This document shows, piece by piece, positions 35,021-46,430 of a stretch of DNA of 64,000 bases. The stretch spans positions 1-64,000 of the forward strand of contig NW_026114246.1 in NCBI RefSeq assembly GCF_018139145.2. The letters run 5' to 3'. The stretch's first letter is position 1. Every line of letters begins with the position of its first letter. Source of the stretch: Gymnogyps californianus (taxonomy: Eukaryota; Chordata; Aves; Accipitriformes; Cathartidae). The notes under the pieces are model-generated. The model saw nothing but the letters and a program-made list of their open reading frames with translations. It was not told where the DNA came from and searched no databases. The position numbers were made by a program, and so were the translations under genes.

Positions 35021-35625
35021 GTAAAACATATCGATGATTACTGTGCTACTATTGTAACTTATCTTACAAGGTGATTAGCACATCCTGAATTTCATTCCCA
35101 CTGGGAGTGCAAGTGCTTGGAGCCTCTGAGGAGGTTCCCAGTGCCAGGCAGAATCCATCAGGTACATTTACAGTACCCCATGCAGAACAGTACAGGGATA
35201 TGTAAACTAGACTTTCTGAAAAACAAGTCCTTAACCTTTGGGTTAAACTCTACACTATAGTAGTTCTGGTAAACAACAGAATTGTTTGGGCTGTCTCAGA
35301 TGTCTAAACATGACAGTGCATCCAACACCATGGACAAGCTTTTAGGAAAGATACAAAATCACTGAAAGTAGTAAAAATTATCCAGGGATTCAGCGGGACC
35401 GATAACACTCATGTTTGCATGTCAGGCCTTGGTTGACTGCAGAGAAATAAAATCTCTTGTCTGGTGTCAGTTTGTCACTGTAGCACCAGCAGCATGAAAA
35501 ACAGGAAAAACTTAAAATGATATACCATGACTCTGAATACATATACAAACCAGGTCTGTTCCTTAACAGGAAGATGCTATTTTGCAATCGAATCAAGGAC
35601 GGGACTCTAGGCCAAAATACATGCT

Positions 35626-36213
35626 TGTCGTGGTTTAACCCCAGCCAGCAACTAAGCACCACGCAGCCGCTCGCTCACTCCCCCCCCACCCAGTGGGATG
35701 GGGGAGAGAATCAGGAAAAAAAACCAACTCGTGGGTTGAGATAAAGACAGTTTAATAGGACAGAAAGGAAGGAAAAACAATGATAATGATAATAATAATA
35801 TGACAATAGTAATACTAAAAGAATTAAACTATACAAAGCAAGTGGTGCACAATGCAATTGCTCACCACTCATTGACTGATGCCCAGTTAGTTCCCGAGCT
35901 GCGATCCGCCCCTCCCAGCCAACTCCCCCCAGTTTATATACTGGGCATGATGTCATATGGTATGGAATAGCTCTTTGGCCAGTTTGGGTCAGCTGTCCTG
36001 GCGGTGTCCCCTCCCAGCTTCTTGTGCCCCCTCCAGCCTTCTTGCTGGCTGGGCATGAGAAGCTGAAAAATCCTTGACTTAGTATAAACACTACTTAGCA
36101 ACAACTAAAGACATCAGTGTGTTATCAACATTATTTTCCTACTAAATCCAAAACACAGCACTATACCAGCTACTAGGAAGAAAATTAACTCTGTCCTAGC
36201 TGAAACCAGGACA
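35626..36213 (-). repeat. ERV B 3' LTR
   Basis: TGTCGTGGTTTAACC to AAACCAGGACA. TATATAAACTGG is read on the minus strand near 35940, and ATTAAACTG near 35750. The host bases before it are atgct. On the internal side, purine-rich AATAAGGGGTGG on the minus strand (about 36217-36228) is the likely polypurine tract. Confidence 0.95.
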
Positions 36214-36727
36214 GTATCCACCCCTTATTCTATACCATCTACATCATGTCCAGGTCCCACACTTTCCAATGCATTTTCAATTAATCACCACCACTTTTGC
36301 TGCCTTTTAATACATATACACACAGATATCATTCCCTTAATGTATAAGCCTTTAGAATGTCCATTTAAAATGTTCGTTGAGTTCATTCAGTCCATGACTT
36401 TGGACTCCATCTGTCATAACAGTCTGTCTGGGCAGGAGGGATGGTGTGAAGTCCACTCAGTCAGCAGAGCAGGATCAGGCTTTGGTGCGGTGCAGCGAGC
36501 AGATGACATTGGGCGCAGCAGGAGGATGGTGTGTGGTGTTGGATTGTTGCATGCTGCAGTCAGTCCTGGTTCCATCACTACTGCACTTCACTCAGTTTTG
36601 TCAAAGTTCATTCTTTATTAATCTAGATAATTCTTACTGTAATACTGTTGATATAGCATATAACAACTATAGTAGTGATGACATACAGTGGCAGGGTTAT
36701 ATAGCAATTAACATAATACAATTTAAT
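36214..36727 (-). other. ERV B 3' non-coding tail (no env)
   Basis: The roughly 500 bases between the integrase stop and the LTR have no open frame resembling an envelope protein. This fits ERVL elements, which generally lack env. Confidence 0.75.
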
Positions 36728-37886
36728 CTATTGGCTATTCTCACCTAAAATCAAATCCCCTTGAGACACACATCGGACTTCCCCGTCCTTCCGCATCACC
36801 CACCAAGTGCACCCAGGTCCTTGAGCAAAATCAATCCCACGAATGGGTTTGCCTTTGCCTGAGGCAGGAGTAACCCAGACTGTCTTCCCTAGCATATTTT
36901 TCATATGCACTACAGGGACCTTATCCCCTTCTACAGTACGTAAAAGTTCTGATTGGGCGGGGCCAGCTCGATTGGCAGATCCTCTAGTGTTGACTAACCA
37001 GGTGGCCTTTGCTAGATGTGTATCCCAATGTTTGAAGGTCCCACCACCCATTGCTCTCAATGTAGTCTTTAACAATCCATTGTATCGCTCGATTTTCCCG
37101 GAGGCTGGTGCATGATAGGGGATGTGATACACCCACTCAATGCCGTGCTCTTTGGCCCAGGTGTCTATGAGATTGTTCCAGAAATGAGTCCCGCTGTCTG
37201 ACTCAATTCTTTCTGGGGTTCCATGTTGCCATAAGATTTGCTTTTCAAGGCCCAGGATAGTGTTCCGGGCAGTGGCATGGGGCACGGGATATGTTTCCAG
37301 CCATCTGGTGGTTGCTTCCACCCATTGTAAGCACATGGCGCTTGCCTTGGCGGGTTCGTGGGAGTGTGATATAGTCAATCTGCCAGGCCTCTCCATATTT
37401 GTATTTCAGCCATCGTCCTCCATACCAAAGAGGCTTTAACCGCTTGGCTTGCTTAATTGCAGCGCATGTTTCACATTCATGGATAACCTGTGTGATAGTG
37501 TCCATGGTCAGGTCCACCCCTCGATCACAAGCCCATCTATATGTTGCATCTCTTCCCTGATGGCCTGAGGTGTCATGGGCCCACCGAGCTAAAAATAATT
37601 CACCCTTATGCTGCCAGTCCAGATCCACCTGAGCCACTTCAATCCTAGCAGCCTTGTCTACCTGCTGGTTGTTTTGATGTTCTTCAGTGGCCCGGCTCTT
37701 AGGTACATGGGCATCTACATGATGTACTTTCACAACCAAGTTCTCTAGCCAGGCAGCAATATCTTGCCACAATGCGGCAGCCCAGATGGGTTTACCTCTG
37801 CATTGCCAGTTACTCCGCTTCCATTGCTGCAACCACCCCCACAGAGCATTTGCCACCATCCATGAGTCAGTATAGAGATAGAGCAC
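36728..37886 (-). pseudogene. pol: ERV B RNase H end and integrase
   Basis: Two overlapping frames. 37245-37886 starts with the RNase H segment TDSWMVANALWGW and HHVDAHVPKS, then the integrase zinc-binding part with HDTSGH and CETC. 36728-37396 holds the catalytic core with ESDSGTHFW and GKIERYN. Exactly 35 residues separate the second Asp and the Glu, which is the D,D(35)E signature. A frameshift near 37330 joins the two. The C-terminal part ends with DLILGENSQ. Integrase inserts the viral DNA, but this copy is broken. Confidence 0.93.
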
Positions 37887-37898
37887 TGGCCATTTTTC

Positions 37899-39060
37899 TC
37901 ATTCAGCAATGTCTAAAGCCAGCTGGATGGCTTTCACCTCTGCAAACTGACTCGATTCACCTTCTCCTTCTGCAGTTTCTGCAACTTGTCGTATAGGACT
38001 CCATACAGCCGCCTTCCACCTCCGATGCTTTCCTGCAATGCGACAGGACCCATCAGTGAACAGGGCATATTGCCTCTCATTTTCTGTCAGTTTATTATAC
38101 AGTGGGGCCTCTTCAGCACGCGTCACCTCCTCCTCTGGTGATATTCCAAAATCTTTGCCTTCTGGCCAGTCTGTGATCACTTCCAAAATTCCTGGGCGAC
38201 TGGGGTTTCCTATTCGAGTTCGTTGTGTGATCAGTGCAACCCACTTACTCCATGTAGCATCAGTTGCATGATGTGTAGAAGGGACCTTCCCTTTGAACAT
38301 CCAGCCCAGCACTGGCAGTCGGGGTGCTAATAGGAGCTGTGTTTCAGTACCAACCACTTCTGAAGCAGCTTGAACTCCTTCATATGCTGCTAATACCTCC
38401 TTTTCAGTTGGAGTATAGCGGGCCTCAGATCCTCGATATCCCCGACTCCAAAACCCTAGGGGTCGACCTCGGGTCTCCCCAGGTGCTTTCTGCCAGAGAC
38501 TCCAGGTAGGGCCATTCTCCCCGGCTGCGGTGTAGAGCACATTTTTAACATCTGGTCCTGCCCGGACTGGCCCAAGGGCTACTGCATGAACTATCTCCCG
38601 TTTAATCTGTTCAAAGGCTTGTTGTTGCTCAGGGCCCCATTTAAAATTGTTCTTCTTCCGGGTCACTTGATAGAGAGGGTTTACAATCAGGCTATAATTT
38701 GGAATATGCATTCTCCAAAAACCTACAACACCTAAGAAAGCTTGTGTTTCCTGTTTACTAGTCGGTGGAGACATAGCTGCTATTTTGTTGATCACATCCA
38801 TTGGGATCTGACGATGTCCATCTTGCCATTTTATTCCTAAAAACTGAATCTCCTGTGCGGGTCCCTTCACCTTACTCTGTTTTATGGCAAAACCGGCTTT
38901 CAGAAGGATTTGGATTATTTTCTCCCCTTTCTCAAAAACTTCTTCTGCTGTGTTGCCCCATTCGATGATGTCATCAATGTATTGCAGGTGTTCTGGAGCT
39001 CCACCTTTTTCCAGTGCATTTTGGATTAGTCCATGGCAAATGGTGGGGCTGTGTTTCCAC
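37899..39060 (-). pseudogene. pol: ERV B RT C-terminal half and RNase H start
   Basis: The frame is open for 323 codons from the Met at 38870 and extends upstream through the YIDD active-site box at 38970-38981. It includes the RT thumb/connection (FLGVVGFWRMHIPNYS, NFKWGPEQQQAFEQI) and the RNase H start with FTDGSC at 38043-38060. It ends at an in-frame TGA just before the LYLYTDS segment. ERV A has the same TGA. The RT fingers are missing because of the deletion at about 39060. Confidence 0.93.
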
Positions 39061-39061
39061 A

Positions 39062-40385
39062 GAGGCTGAGGGCTTGTGTCCCTTTTCCAATCGCCTTGTC
39101 AATGCCACCTTCCCTAGCAAGTGATCCCAGCTGCTTGGCTTCCCTACCCTCTAATTCCAGGCTACTGGCCCCATTGTCCCAGCATCGGAGCAGCCAGGTG
39201 ATAATGTGCTCGCCTGGACGACGGCTGAAATCTTTTCGCATATCCCGCAGCTCACTCAGGGATAGGGATCGGGTGATTACCTCTGGTTCTGCCTCTTCCT
39301 CCTGTTCTCGTGATGGCCCTGGTTCATCTTCATCCTTCGCTAAGCGAACTGATTTTTTTTACTATTTCTTCTTCTGTATAGGGGTGACTGATACTGGCAC
39401 AGGTTGGTTCTCTGGTTCAGCTGCAGTGCCTGTCGCAGGGGTTGGAGTAGCCGCAGTGCCTGTCGCAGGGGTTGGAGTAGCTGCAGTGTCTGTTGCAGAG
39501 GTTGGAGTAGCCACAGTGTCTGTTGCGGAGGTCGGAGTAGCCACCGTATCTGTTGTGGGGGTTGGAGTAGCCGCCTTGCCTGTCGCTGGGGTTGCAGTAG
39601 CCGCTACGTCTGTTGCAGGGGTCGGAGTAGCCGCAGTATCTGTCGGTCTGTTTTCCCTCCCTTCCCCCTGAGGGTGCTGCACAGTATCGAGCAGTGTTTG
39701 GTAGATACTAGCCAGGGCCCAGCACAGTGCGATCAGTTGTGCCTCTTGGAATAGCCACAGCATTTTCCTTTCAGACATTCTATCACTTTATCGGGGTCCT
39801 GTAGTTGATCGGGAGTGAAGTTCCAAACCATTGGAGGTGAGAAGTTCTCTAGATACCTGCCCATATTCTCCCACATGCCATGCCACCCATGGCTATTAAG
39901 CCTCGGGGCAGATTTCTGAAAGGTATTCTTAAACAGTTGTTTAACCTTAAACAAGACCTGGAACACATTCAGGAGACATAGCAATAGGAACATGCTGGTT
40001 TGAACATCCCAAGGATATTCAAAATTCTCAAGAGCTATTGTAATTTGCCTGGAGGAGAAGGGGAAGATGAAGAAATGTATATCTCCCCCGTGGATTGGCT
40101 CTCTGATGAGAAAAGGTAAAAGGTACAATTATTAATAGTTTCTGATAGATGGCTCCCGAAGTACGGAGGTGACGGCAATGCTGAGTACAAATACCAGATT
40201 AGTTCCACAACCAGCAATTCTATCGTATCATAAGCCAGTGTTACAAAGTAGAACAACATGATAACTCTGGCCCAGTTCCCACGGGTGATAAACAGCACAA
40301 CAGGGAGCATATACTGCAAGTAAGGTATTACATAACACAACTCTAAGAACAAGCGCACCAACTTTGAGAGCAAATACATCAACAT
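39062..40385 (-). pseudogene. gag: ERV B gag remnant
   Basis: Starts with a hydrophobic frame (40035-40385, MLMYLLSKLV) and continues in another frame from MFLLLCLL. It then has a tandem-repeat Pro/Thr/Ala region (39421-39650) and a capsid-like piece with RPGEHIITWLLRCWD at 39026-39241. The rest of gag and all of the protease are deleted. Confidence 0.78.
39421..39650 (-). repeat. 30-bp tandem repeat in ERV B gag
   Basis: Seven full units and a partial one, period exactly 30 bp (for example GCAGTGCCTGTCGCAGGGG then TTGGAGTAGCC on the + strand). It encodes a 10-residue Pro/Thr/Ala unit similar to ATPTPATGTA on the minus strand. ERV A has only one full unit and a partial unit at about 6385-6430. 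Confidence 0.95.
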
Positions 40386-40480
40386 TGTGACCAGTGACTA
40401 TTGAACTAATATAATGTATGTTTATAACAAATTTGTTCTAACACATTCCAGTCAGATTTGTCGTTATCTCAACCCGTCGT

Positions 40481-40498
40481 GCCCCACGTTGGGCGCCA
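40481..40498 (-). promoter_or_regulatory. ERV B primer-binding site (tRNA-Lys type)
   Basis: The minus strand reads TGGCGCCCAACGTGGGGC, the complement of the 3' end of tRNA-Lys(1,2), nine bases from the 5' LTR edge. Confidence 0.93.
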
Positions 40499-40507
40499 AA
40501 AAAGGAC

Positions 40508-41012
40508 TGTCGTGGTTTAACCCCAGCTGGCAGCTAAGCACCACGCAGCCGCTCGCTCACTCCCCCCCCACCCAGTGGGATGGGGGAGAGAATCAGGGAA
40601 AAAAACCAACTCGTGAGTTGAGATAAAGACAGTTTAATAGGACAGAAAGGAAGGAAAAATAATGATAATGATAATAATAATATGACAATAGTAATACTAA
40701 AAGAATTAAACTATACAAAGCAAGTGGTGCACAATGCAATTGCTCACCACTCGTTGACCGATGCCCAGTTAGTTCCTGAGCCGCGATCCGCCCCTCCCAG
40801 CCAACCCCCCCCAGTTTATATACTGGGCATGATGTCATATGGTATGGAATATCCCTTTGGCCAGTTTGGGTCAGCTGTCCTGGCTGTGTCCCCTCCCAAC
40901 TTCTTGTGCCCCCTCCAGCCTTCTTGCTGGCTGGGCATGAGAAGCTGAAAAATCCTTGACTTAGGATAAACACTACTTAGCAACAACTAAAAACAGCAGT
41001 GTGTTATCAACA
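40508..41012 (-). repeat. ERV B 5' LTR, truncated
   Basis: Starts TGTCGTGGTTTAACC and follows the 3' LTR until GTTATCAACA at 41012, where the sequence becomes unrelated. About 90 bases of U3 are lost. Confidence 0.93.
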
Positions 41013-43062
41013 AGCCATGTGTTTGAAAAAATCCTACAGGACAGAAATCATAGTTCGTATCTAGGTAAGGGGCTGAAATGCAAATCTGGAAATGTATCAA
41101 ACCTTTATTAAGATATGAAAGAACTTGGAAAATTCTGCTCTAGCCAGACAGCCAGACTCCTGTTAAGAACTGATTTGAGAATAAGAAAAGAATTTTGCAG
41201 TCAAAAAGATTTTATTTACTGGTCAATAATTCATTGAATTAAATCTTTATTGTGTTTTTAAAATTCTACTCATATCAATGTGGTAAGCTGAAAAAAAAAT
41301 CAGGCTCTGTCACAGAGACATAAGAAGTCATGGGATTTGCAAAAGCTGCTTAGTGTATCATACTGATTGTTCTGGGTACCTTCTATTTTAACATTTGTAT
41401 GTACTTCCCCAATTACATGTGGATGAGAAGTTGATTGACTTGCTATCGTTTCATCTGTGCTCTCTCTTTTCTTGGCCTTTTCCAGTTCAGTTTATAGTTT
41501 TAGGAATATTGCTGCAGTTTAACAGAGATCTTATTTATAAGGCCCATATATTTTCTGATGCATGTTTTTGTGACCCAATAAAGCCAGGCAGTTTGTCTTC
41601 TCAGTACATTGAAATGTTTTCTGCAAACCTACAACATGCCTGCTCTGGCAATTCATCCCTGAAGAATACAACTGCATTAAGCAACTATGACTTTCTTATC
41701 CTTCAAGTTATTTAATGATATGAGTTATTTTTCCCACTAATATGTAATCTTTTCCCTATGGCTTAGCAGTACTTGTATCCAACACAATGAAAAAACCTAA
41801 ACCAAACCTTATGAGCAGTAGCTCTGTTGCATGTCTGAGCTCTTCAGATTTTCTATTCTTCCCTTTTCTAGAATAATTCCAAAAAGGTCAGGTCACTTTC
41901 TTTCAGCACTTCTCCACTAGGCACTTTCTAGAGTATTGGCCTAAATCTTTTTGGAGCAATGTTGTCGCCTTTTCTTTCTCCTCATTGACACTGTTGCTGT
42001 CCCCTCATTTCCCTTCCACCTCCTTCTTTCCCTCACTAAGAGCTCTCCATACTAGTGGGGAGCCCAAGCTAAAGGGCTGCTAGCACAGTACAGCTTGCTA
42101 GTTTGGCCCCTGTTCTGCACTGCACCCTCTCACTTCAGATGGCTGTGTGATCTATTAATTAGGAATGTGTAGCCTTAACCTGCAGAATAAAATCTTGTTT
42201 TGTTGTTGCTTTTTGAACTTCTGGTCTCTAGTGATGTTCTCTCCCTAGAAAAACATAGTGACTGCACACAAATCTGAATTAGACTTGTATATGTAATGAC
42301 CAAGGCATAATCCTTTTAGACCGTGCTCTTCACTTTGTACTACAGCTTGCTAAAGACCTGCATGTTCTGCCCAGTCACTGGGATTTTGTTATTCAGTTTA
42401 ATTATAGTCTTTAGAAAGGATGATTTTGTTTTCTTCTGTTAAAATAAATTTGCTGTAATTAAACCACAGAAATGTAAAATATGTAGCAATGCTAGCTTTA
42501 TAGTGCTAATACATGTTTAAAATATTTGCAGGTATTAAAAGATGTTTCCTGAAAGCAAATAATGTTAGAATAATGGGAATGAGGATTAAAATGTTCAAAG
42601 AAGTTCAAGCCCTTCAGCTGACAAGCTATTAATATAGCCTGTTGTATTCAGCCAAAGCACTGGGCTGTGATTTGGTGAGCTGTGGGGAAAATGCACTACA
42701 AGCTTTGCAGAAGCTAGGTGTTCCTCCCTGGTTTGAAGGCTGGCCCAAATGTTGATTTCATGTTTATCTTTATTTCTTCATTCCAAGGATATTCTTTGCA
42801 CTCTTTTTCCTATCTCCTTCACAAGCATGACATTTTTGTGGTCTATGTTTTACTGAATAGGCTAGACTACTGATCTGTGTGTCATTGTTCTCTCCAGAAG
42901 ACTATTGCAAGTTCGATGTGACAACTTAGTTTTCCGTCTGGAAGCATCATTCTCTGCCACTAACACCCCAGGTTGACTCATCCTCTGTGCCTTTATGGAT
43001 AACCAACTGACAACTTGTAGTTAATGGTCTCTCACGTGTTAAATGTTGGCTTCTCTCCCCAG
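41013..43062. other. ITGA2 intron without the expected I-domain exons
   Basis: I looked here and on the left side of ERV B for the exons encoding the second half of the I domain and the following propeller blade. I found none. Confidence 0.5.
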
Positions 43063-43208
43063 GTTATTCTGTTGCTGTTCCCTCAACTCAGAGCTCCGTC
43101 TATTTTGTTGCTGGCGCACCAAGATCCAACTACGCTGGCAGAGTAGTGGTTTATGGTGTTGACAGCCATGGTAATATCACAATTGTGCAGTCCCAGAGAG
43201 GCAAGCAG
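43063..43208 (+). pseudogene. ITGA2: ITGA2 propeller exon with GC donor
   Basis: TCTCCCCAG acceptor. The frame reads GYSVAVPS, then VYFVAGAPRSNYAGRVVVY and HGNITIVQSQRGKQ, matching an FG-GAP blade of alpha-2. The donor is CAG/GCAAGT, a GC instead of GT. GC-AG introns can be spliced, so this alone is not a defect. The frame is open. Confidence 0.93.
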
Positions 43209-43946
43209 GCAAGTATATTTTGGTCATGAATGCAGATTTTGCAGGCATCTGTTTTTATTGACACAGCAGTAAATTGCGATGTATTTGTTTTGAAAATTCC
43301 TCTTTCTTGCAATGCATTTAGAATCCCACTTGCACTTTTCTCTGCCACTAGACTATTTCAATGAGGTTAACTGCAACTCTTAAACAGTATTTTAGGAAGT
43401 CATTCAATTAGTGGTAAAAGATAATCTACAAAGCCACTTAATGTATCATGTTGTCAACACTTCTAATTGGGAGAGACTCAGTGAGCTCCACTCTGCCTGA
43501 GAAGTTGTGAAGATTATATCAAAAGAGAGATTTGGAAGCTCATTCTCTTTTTCTCCATTTGGGAAAGAGCAGAAAGTTTAGAGGGTTTTGGTTTTGGTTT
43601 GGCTTGTTTGTAAGACAAATCTGAGAGTAAATCAGAGACTGGGTAGTTTCATGTGCACAGTTTAACATAAAAAAATATACCTCCCATAGCTTATTCTCTG
43701 TTTGCATTCTTATTGTCAAGTGGTAAAACCATAGCAGTAGCTACTGGGCGGAAACAGTGGACACATAGTAAGGATATGATTCTTCAAACACTGGAGTATG
43801 TTATATGGTAATTTCCTTCCAACGGGCAATATTTCATTCATTAGTATTGGACTATTTCTGGGTGTAAGAGTTTTCTGAGTCAGGTGTTAAAACGTTATGC
43901 TTTACAAAATCCACATACAAACACAACTCTCTTACTACTGTTTCAG

Positions 43947-44090
43947 ATTGGCTCCTATTTTGGCAGTGTGGTGTGTTCAGTGGACGTTAACAGGGATTCT
44001 GTGACAGATGTGCTCCTTGTGGGTGCACCAATGTTTATGAATGACCTGAAGAAAGAGGAAGGGAGAGTATACATGTTTTCCATCACAAAG
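43947..44090 (+). pseudogene. ITGA2: ITGA2 propeller exon (IGSYFGSV)
   Basis: TTTCAG acceptor and AAG/GTAAGA donor. The frame reads IGSYFGSVVCSVDVNRD, then DVLLVGAP and LKKEEGRVY. It carries the FG-GAP pattern with a D-x-N-x-D calcium loop (DVNRDSVTD). It is intact and one of the best-preserved exons. Confidence 0.95.
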
Positions 44091-46237
44091 GTAAGAACGG
44101 CACTGTAGCAAAGCTGGAATTGGCTTTCTGCTTCCCCGTCCATGATAAGTGGTGATATTTTCATTTGCAGCTGGAGGGATTTGCTGTCGTTCCCTGGACT
44201 ACAGTTTTACCAAGGAAAAAGCAGTCCAAGCTGCAATAGTACTTAGTGGCAATGTCTGTTCTGTTAAATCAGAGAGTGATCAGAAGAGCGATCCCTGGCC
44301 CCGTGGCCAACTGGTGCAGACTCGCTCAAGCCGGCATTGTTTCAGGCTAGCTTCTTTCAAAGCAGACTGGCCACATGCATGCTAAAAAGCCTTTGGCCCT
44401 GGATCTCTTCAGAGCCCCTAAGTCACTATTTAGTGTATCTTTTTCAAAGTGTTTGAAATACTGTGAGTGGCGTTTTTGTAATGAGAAACAGAGCGTGTGC
44501 TTTGCCCAGGGTGTGGCATAAGTGCAGGGGTAAATGGTGTCAAGCCTGCCTGGTTTAGAGGACTGCGGATGGAGCCCTGCCCAGTGCGATCTTGCCCATT
44601 CTGCTTTTCAGGAGCAGCTGCAAACTTTCCCCAGAACTGCTTGTGCATGTAATCTGGGAATAAGCCAGCTGGAACAGACCAAAATGGAGCCAATAAGCAA
44701 GTTAATAGCTAAGCACTATTAGTGACCAGGGGCCTGCTGCTCTAGGTGGCTCCCTGGTCCTGGTTTTAGGCACTGTACACAAATATAACACAAGGTTGAC
44801 CATTTCTCTGAAAAACTTAGCTCAAGGCTTTTGCTAATTAATTATTTGCCATTTGATTTTGACAAATCTGTTCAACACCTAACAGTATTCCCAAAACAGT
44901 TCTAATAAATGCTCTTCTGCCAGTTTTCTGCATTGTTTTGTAGACTTTCACACTGGATGGTTGCTATTACTCATGCTGTCTTTGTCAGCAAAACCATCTT
45001 ATTTGTCTGATGCTTGACTGACTGTGTTTTTTATTCAGACCTGTGGTAGGTGTTTTCAGAATATCTGTATTAACAGTCCTGAAGCCTCTGGCACTTTTGA
45101 ACAGCTTCACAATCAATCGTGGATGTCTGGATATGCAAAGTAAATTAATACCTGCTATCCATCAGAGAAAACAGAACATGGCCTTTTTACTAGGTAAATT
45201 GCAATCAAATAGAGAGAAAGGACCATCCTCTTCAACAGCACCTCATAGTCAGATCATCCTGCAGCAACAGGAAACTGCACCTTAAGGCAATTTCAAGGTA
45301 GATGGAGGTGCTGGAAGCCGTACTGCTGGCAACTGACATTGGTCTTTGTTACTGTGGAATTAGACACAAAATATGGAAGAAAAGAAAAATTGAAGGAATT
45401 TTTTTTTCATGTTTTGAAAGCTGAATAAATTGGAAGACTATCCTTACAACTTTTAGACTTTGTCAAATGTTAAGTTTAAAATTATTTAAAGTTAAATAAT
45501 ATATTAAGCTAAGAATAATGAGAGAATGATTTTTATTTTTTTAAAAGAACCTGGATTTGTCCAACTTGTCTATGTTGTGCAAATTATACTTTTCTAGCCA
45601 TTTTTAATAAATAACTTGGCTGGTATCTAAAATTTTAAGCACAGCGTGATAACTGAGGTTAAAGATGAGAATGATATTTGCCAGAGAGTTGATTTTAAGC
45701 TAGTGTAAATGTGATTATTATAATTATATATTATAAAGATCCCCAATCTTTCTTTCTTCATTGGCACTGGAGAGGTCAGGAGTTTAGCATTTGGACACAT
45801 GTTTTTTGCATTAGTTTAGTTAGGAAATTGCATTTCTGTTTCAAAGAATTATGTCCAGTTACATAATTTCCATTCCCTCTGCATAAAAACTGGTAATTCA
45901 AAACTGGAAACTGTATTTTTCAATGTATTGTGAAACTTTCAGAACAGTCAGATTAGGACAGTGAGAGCATTTAAGCTTCATATATATGGTTATATTTGCT
46001 GTTAGTGCTTTGCATAGCATGCTTTAATTTTGCTGTGTAATGCTTGCCAAGACTCTGAGACATAATGCAAACTGAATGGGCAATACAATGGGGAAGGAAT
46101 TCAGGGTTGAGCAGTCCAAGGGGAATGTATTGGAAAACAAAAACAAAAAACAATGCACATAGATACTGCTCCTACGTCTAATCTGATGCAATGATAGTTG
46201 TGGGTTTGCTTTTTTTTTTTTTCTCCTTTTTTTAAAG
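44091..46237. other. ITGA2 intron
   Basis: Anonymous AT-rich DNA. Nothing recognised apart from homopolymer tracts before the acceptor at 46238. Confidence 0.4.
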
Positions 46238-46430
46238 GGAATTTTGGATCAACAAGAACTCTTAGAAGGTCCACAGGGGTCAGAAAACGCTCGCGATCAC
46301 AACACTTGCAGACATTGATTTGGATGGCTTTAATGATGTTGTAATAGGTGCACCACTGGAAAACCAAAACTCTGGAGCAATTTACATTTACAATGGATTT
46401 CAAAAGACTATAATTACCAGATATTCTCAG
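46238..46430 (+). pseudogene. ITGA2: ITGA2 propeller exon, deletion and lost donor
   Basis: The start reads GILDQQELLEGPQGSENAR. The frame then shifts, and TLADIDLDGFNDVVIG continues in another frame. The gap corresponds to the FGSA segment of the human protein and fits a loss of about 11 bases near 46292. The second half ends in RYSQ, but the donor is CAG/ATAAAT, with the G of GT changed to A. So this exon has two independent lesions. Confidence 0.93.

Larger units (their letters stand above)
35626..41012 (-). mobile_element. ERV B: ERVL-like endogenous retrovirus in ITGA2 intron
   Basis: Minus-strand provirus inserted antisense to ITGA2. From right to left: 5' LTR (cut short at 41012), PBS, gag fragment, an internal deletion, RT end, RNase H, integrase, a short non-coding tail, and a complete 3' LTR. 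There is no env, as is usual for ERVL. The two LTRs differ at roughly a dozen positions in their first 300 bp, so the insertion is not recent. Its right end and the adjoining host DNA are missing, so no target-site duplication can be scored. Confidence 0.95.

Noticed and set aside
36214..36727. Possible env gene in ERV B
   Set aside because: Only short frames without signal peptide, cleavage site or transmembrane pattern.
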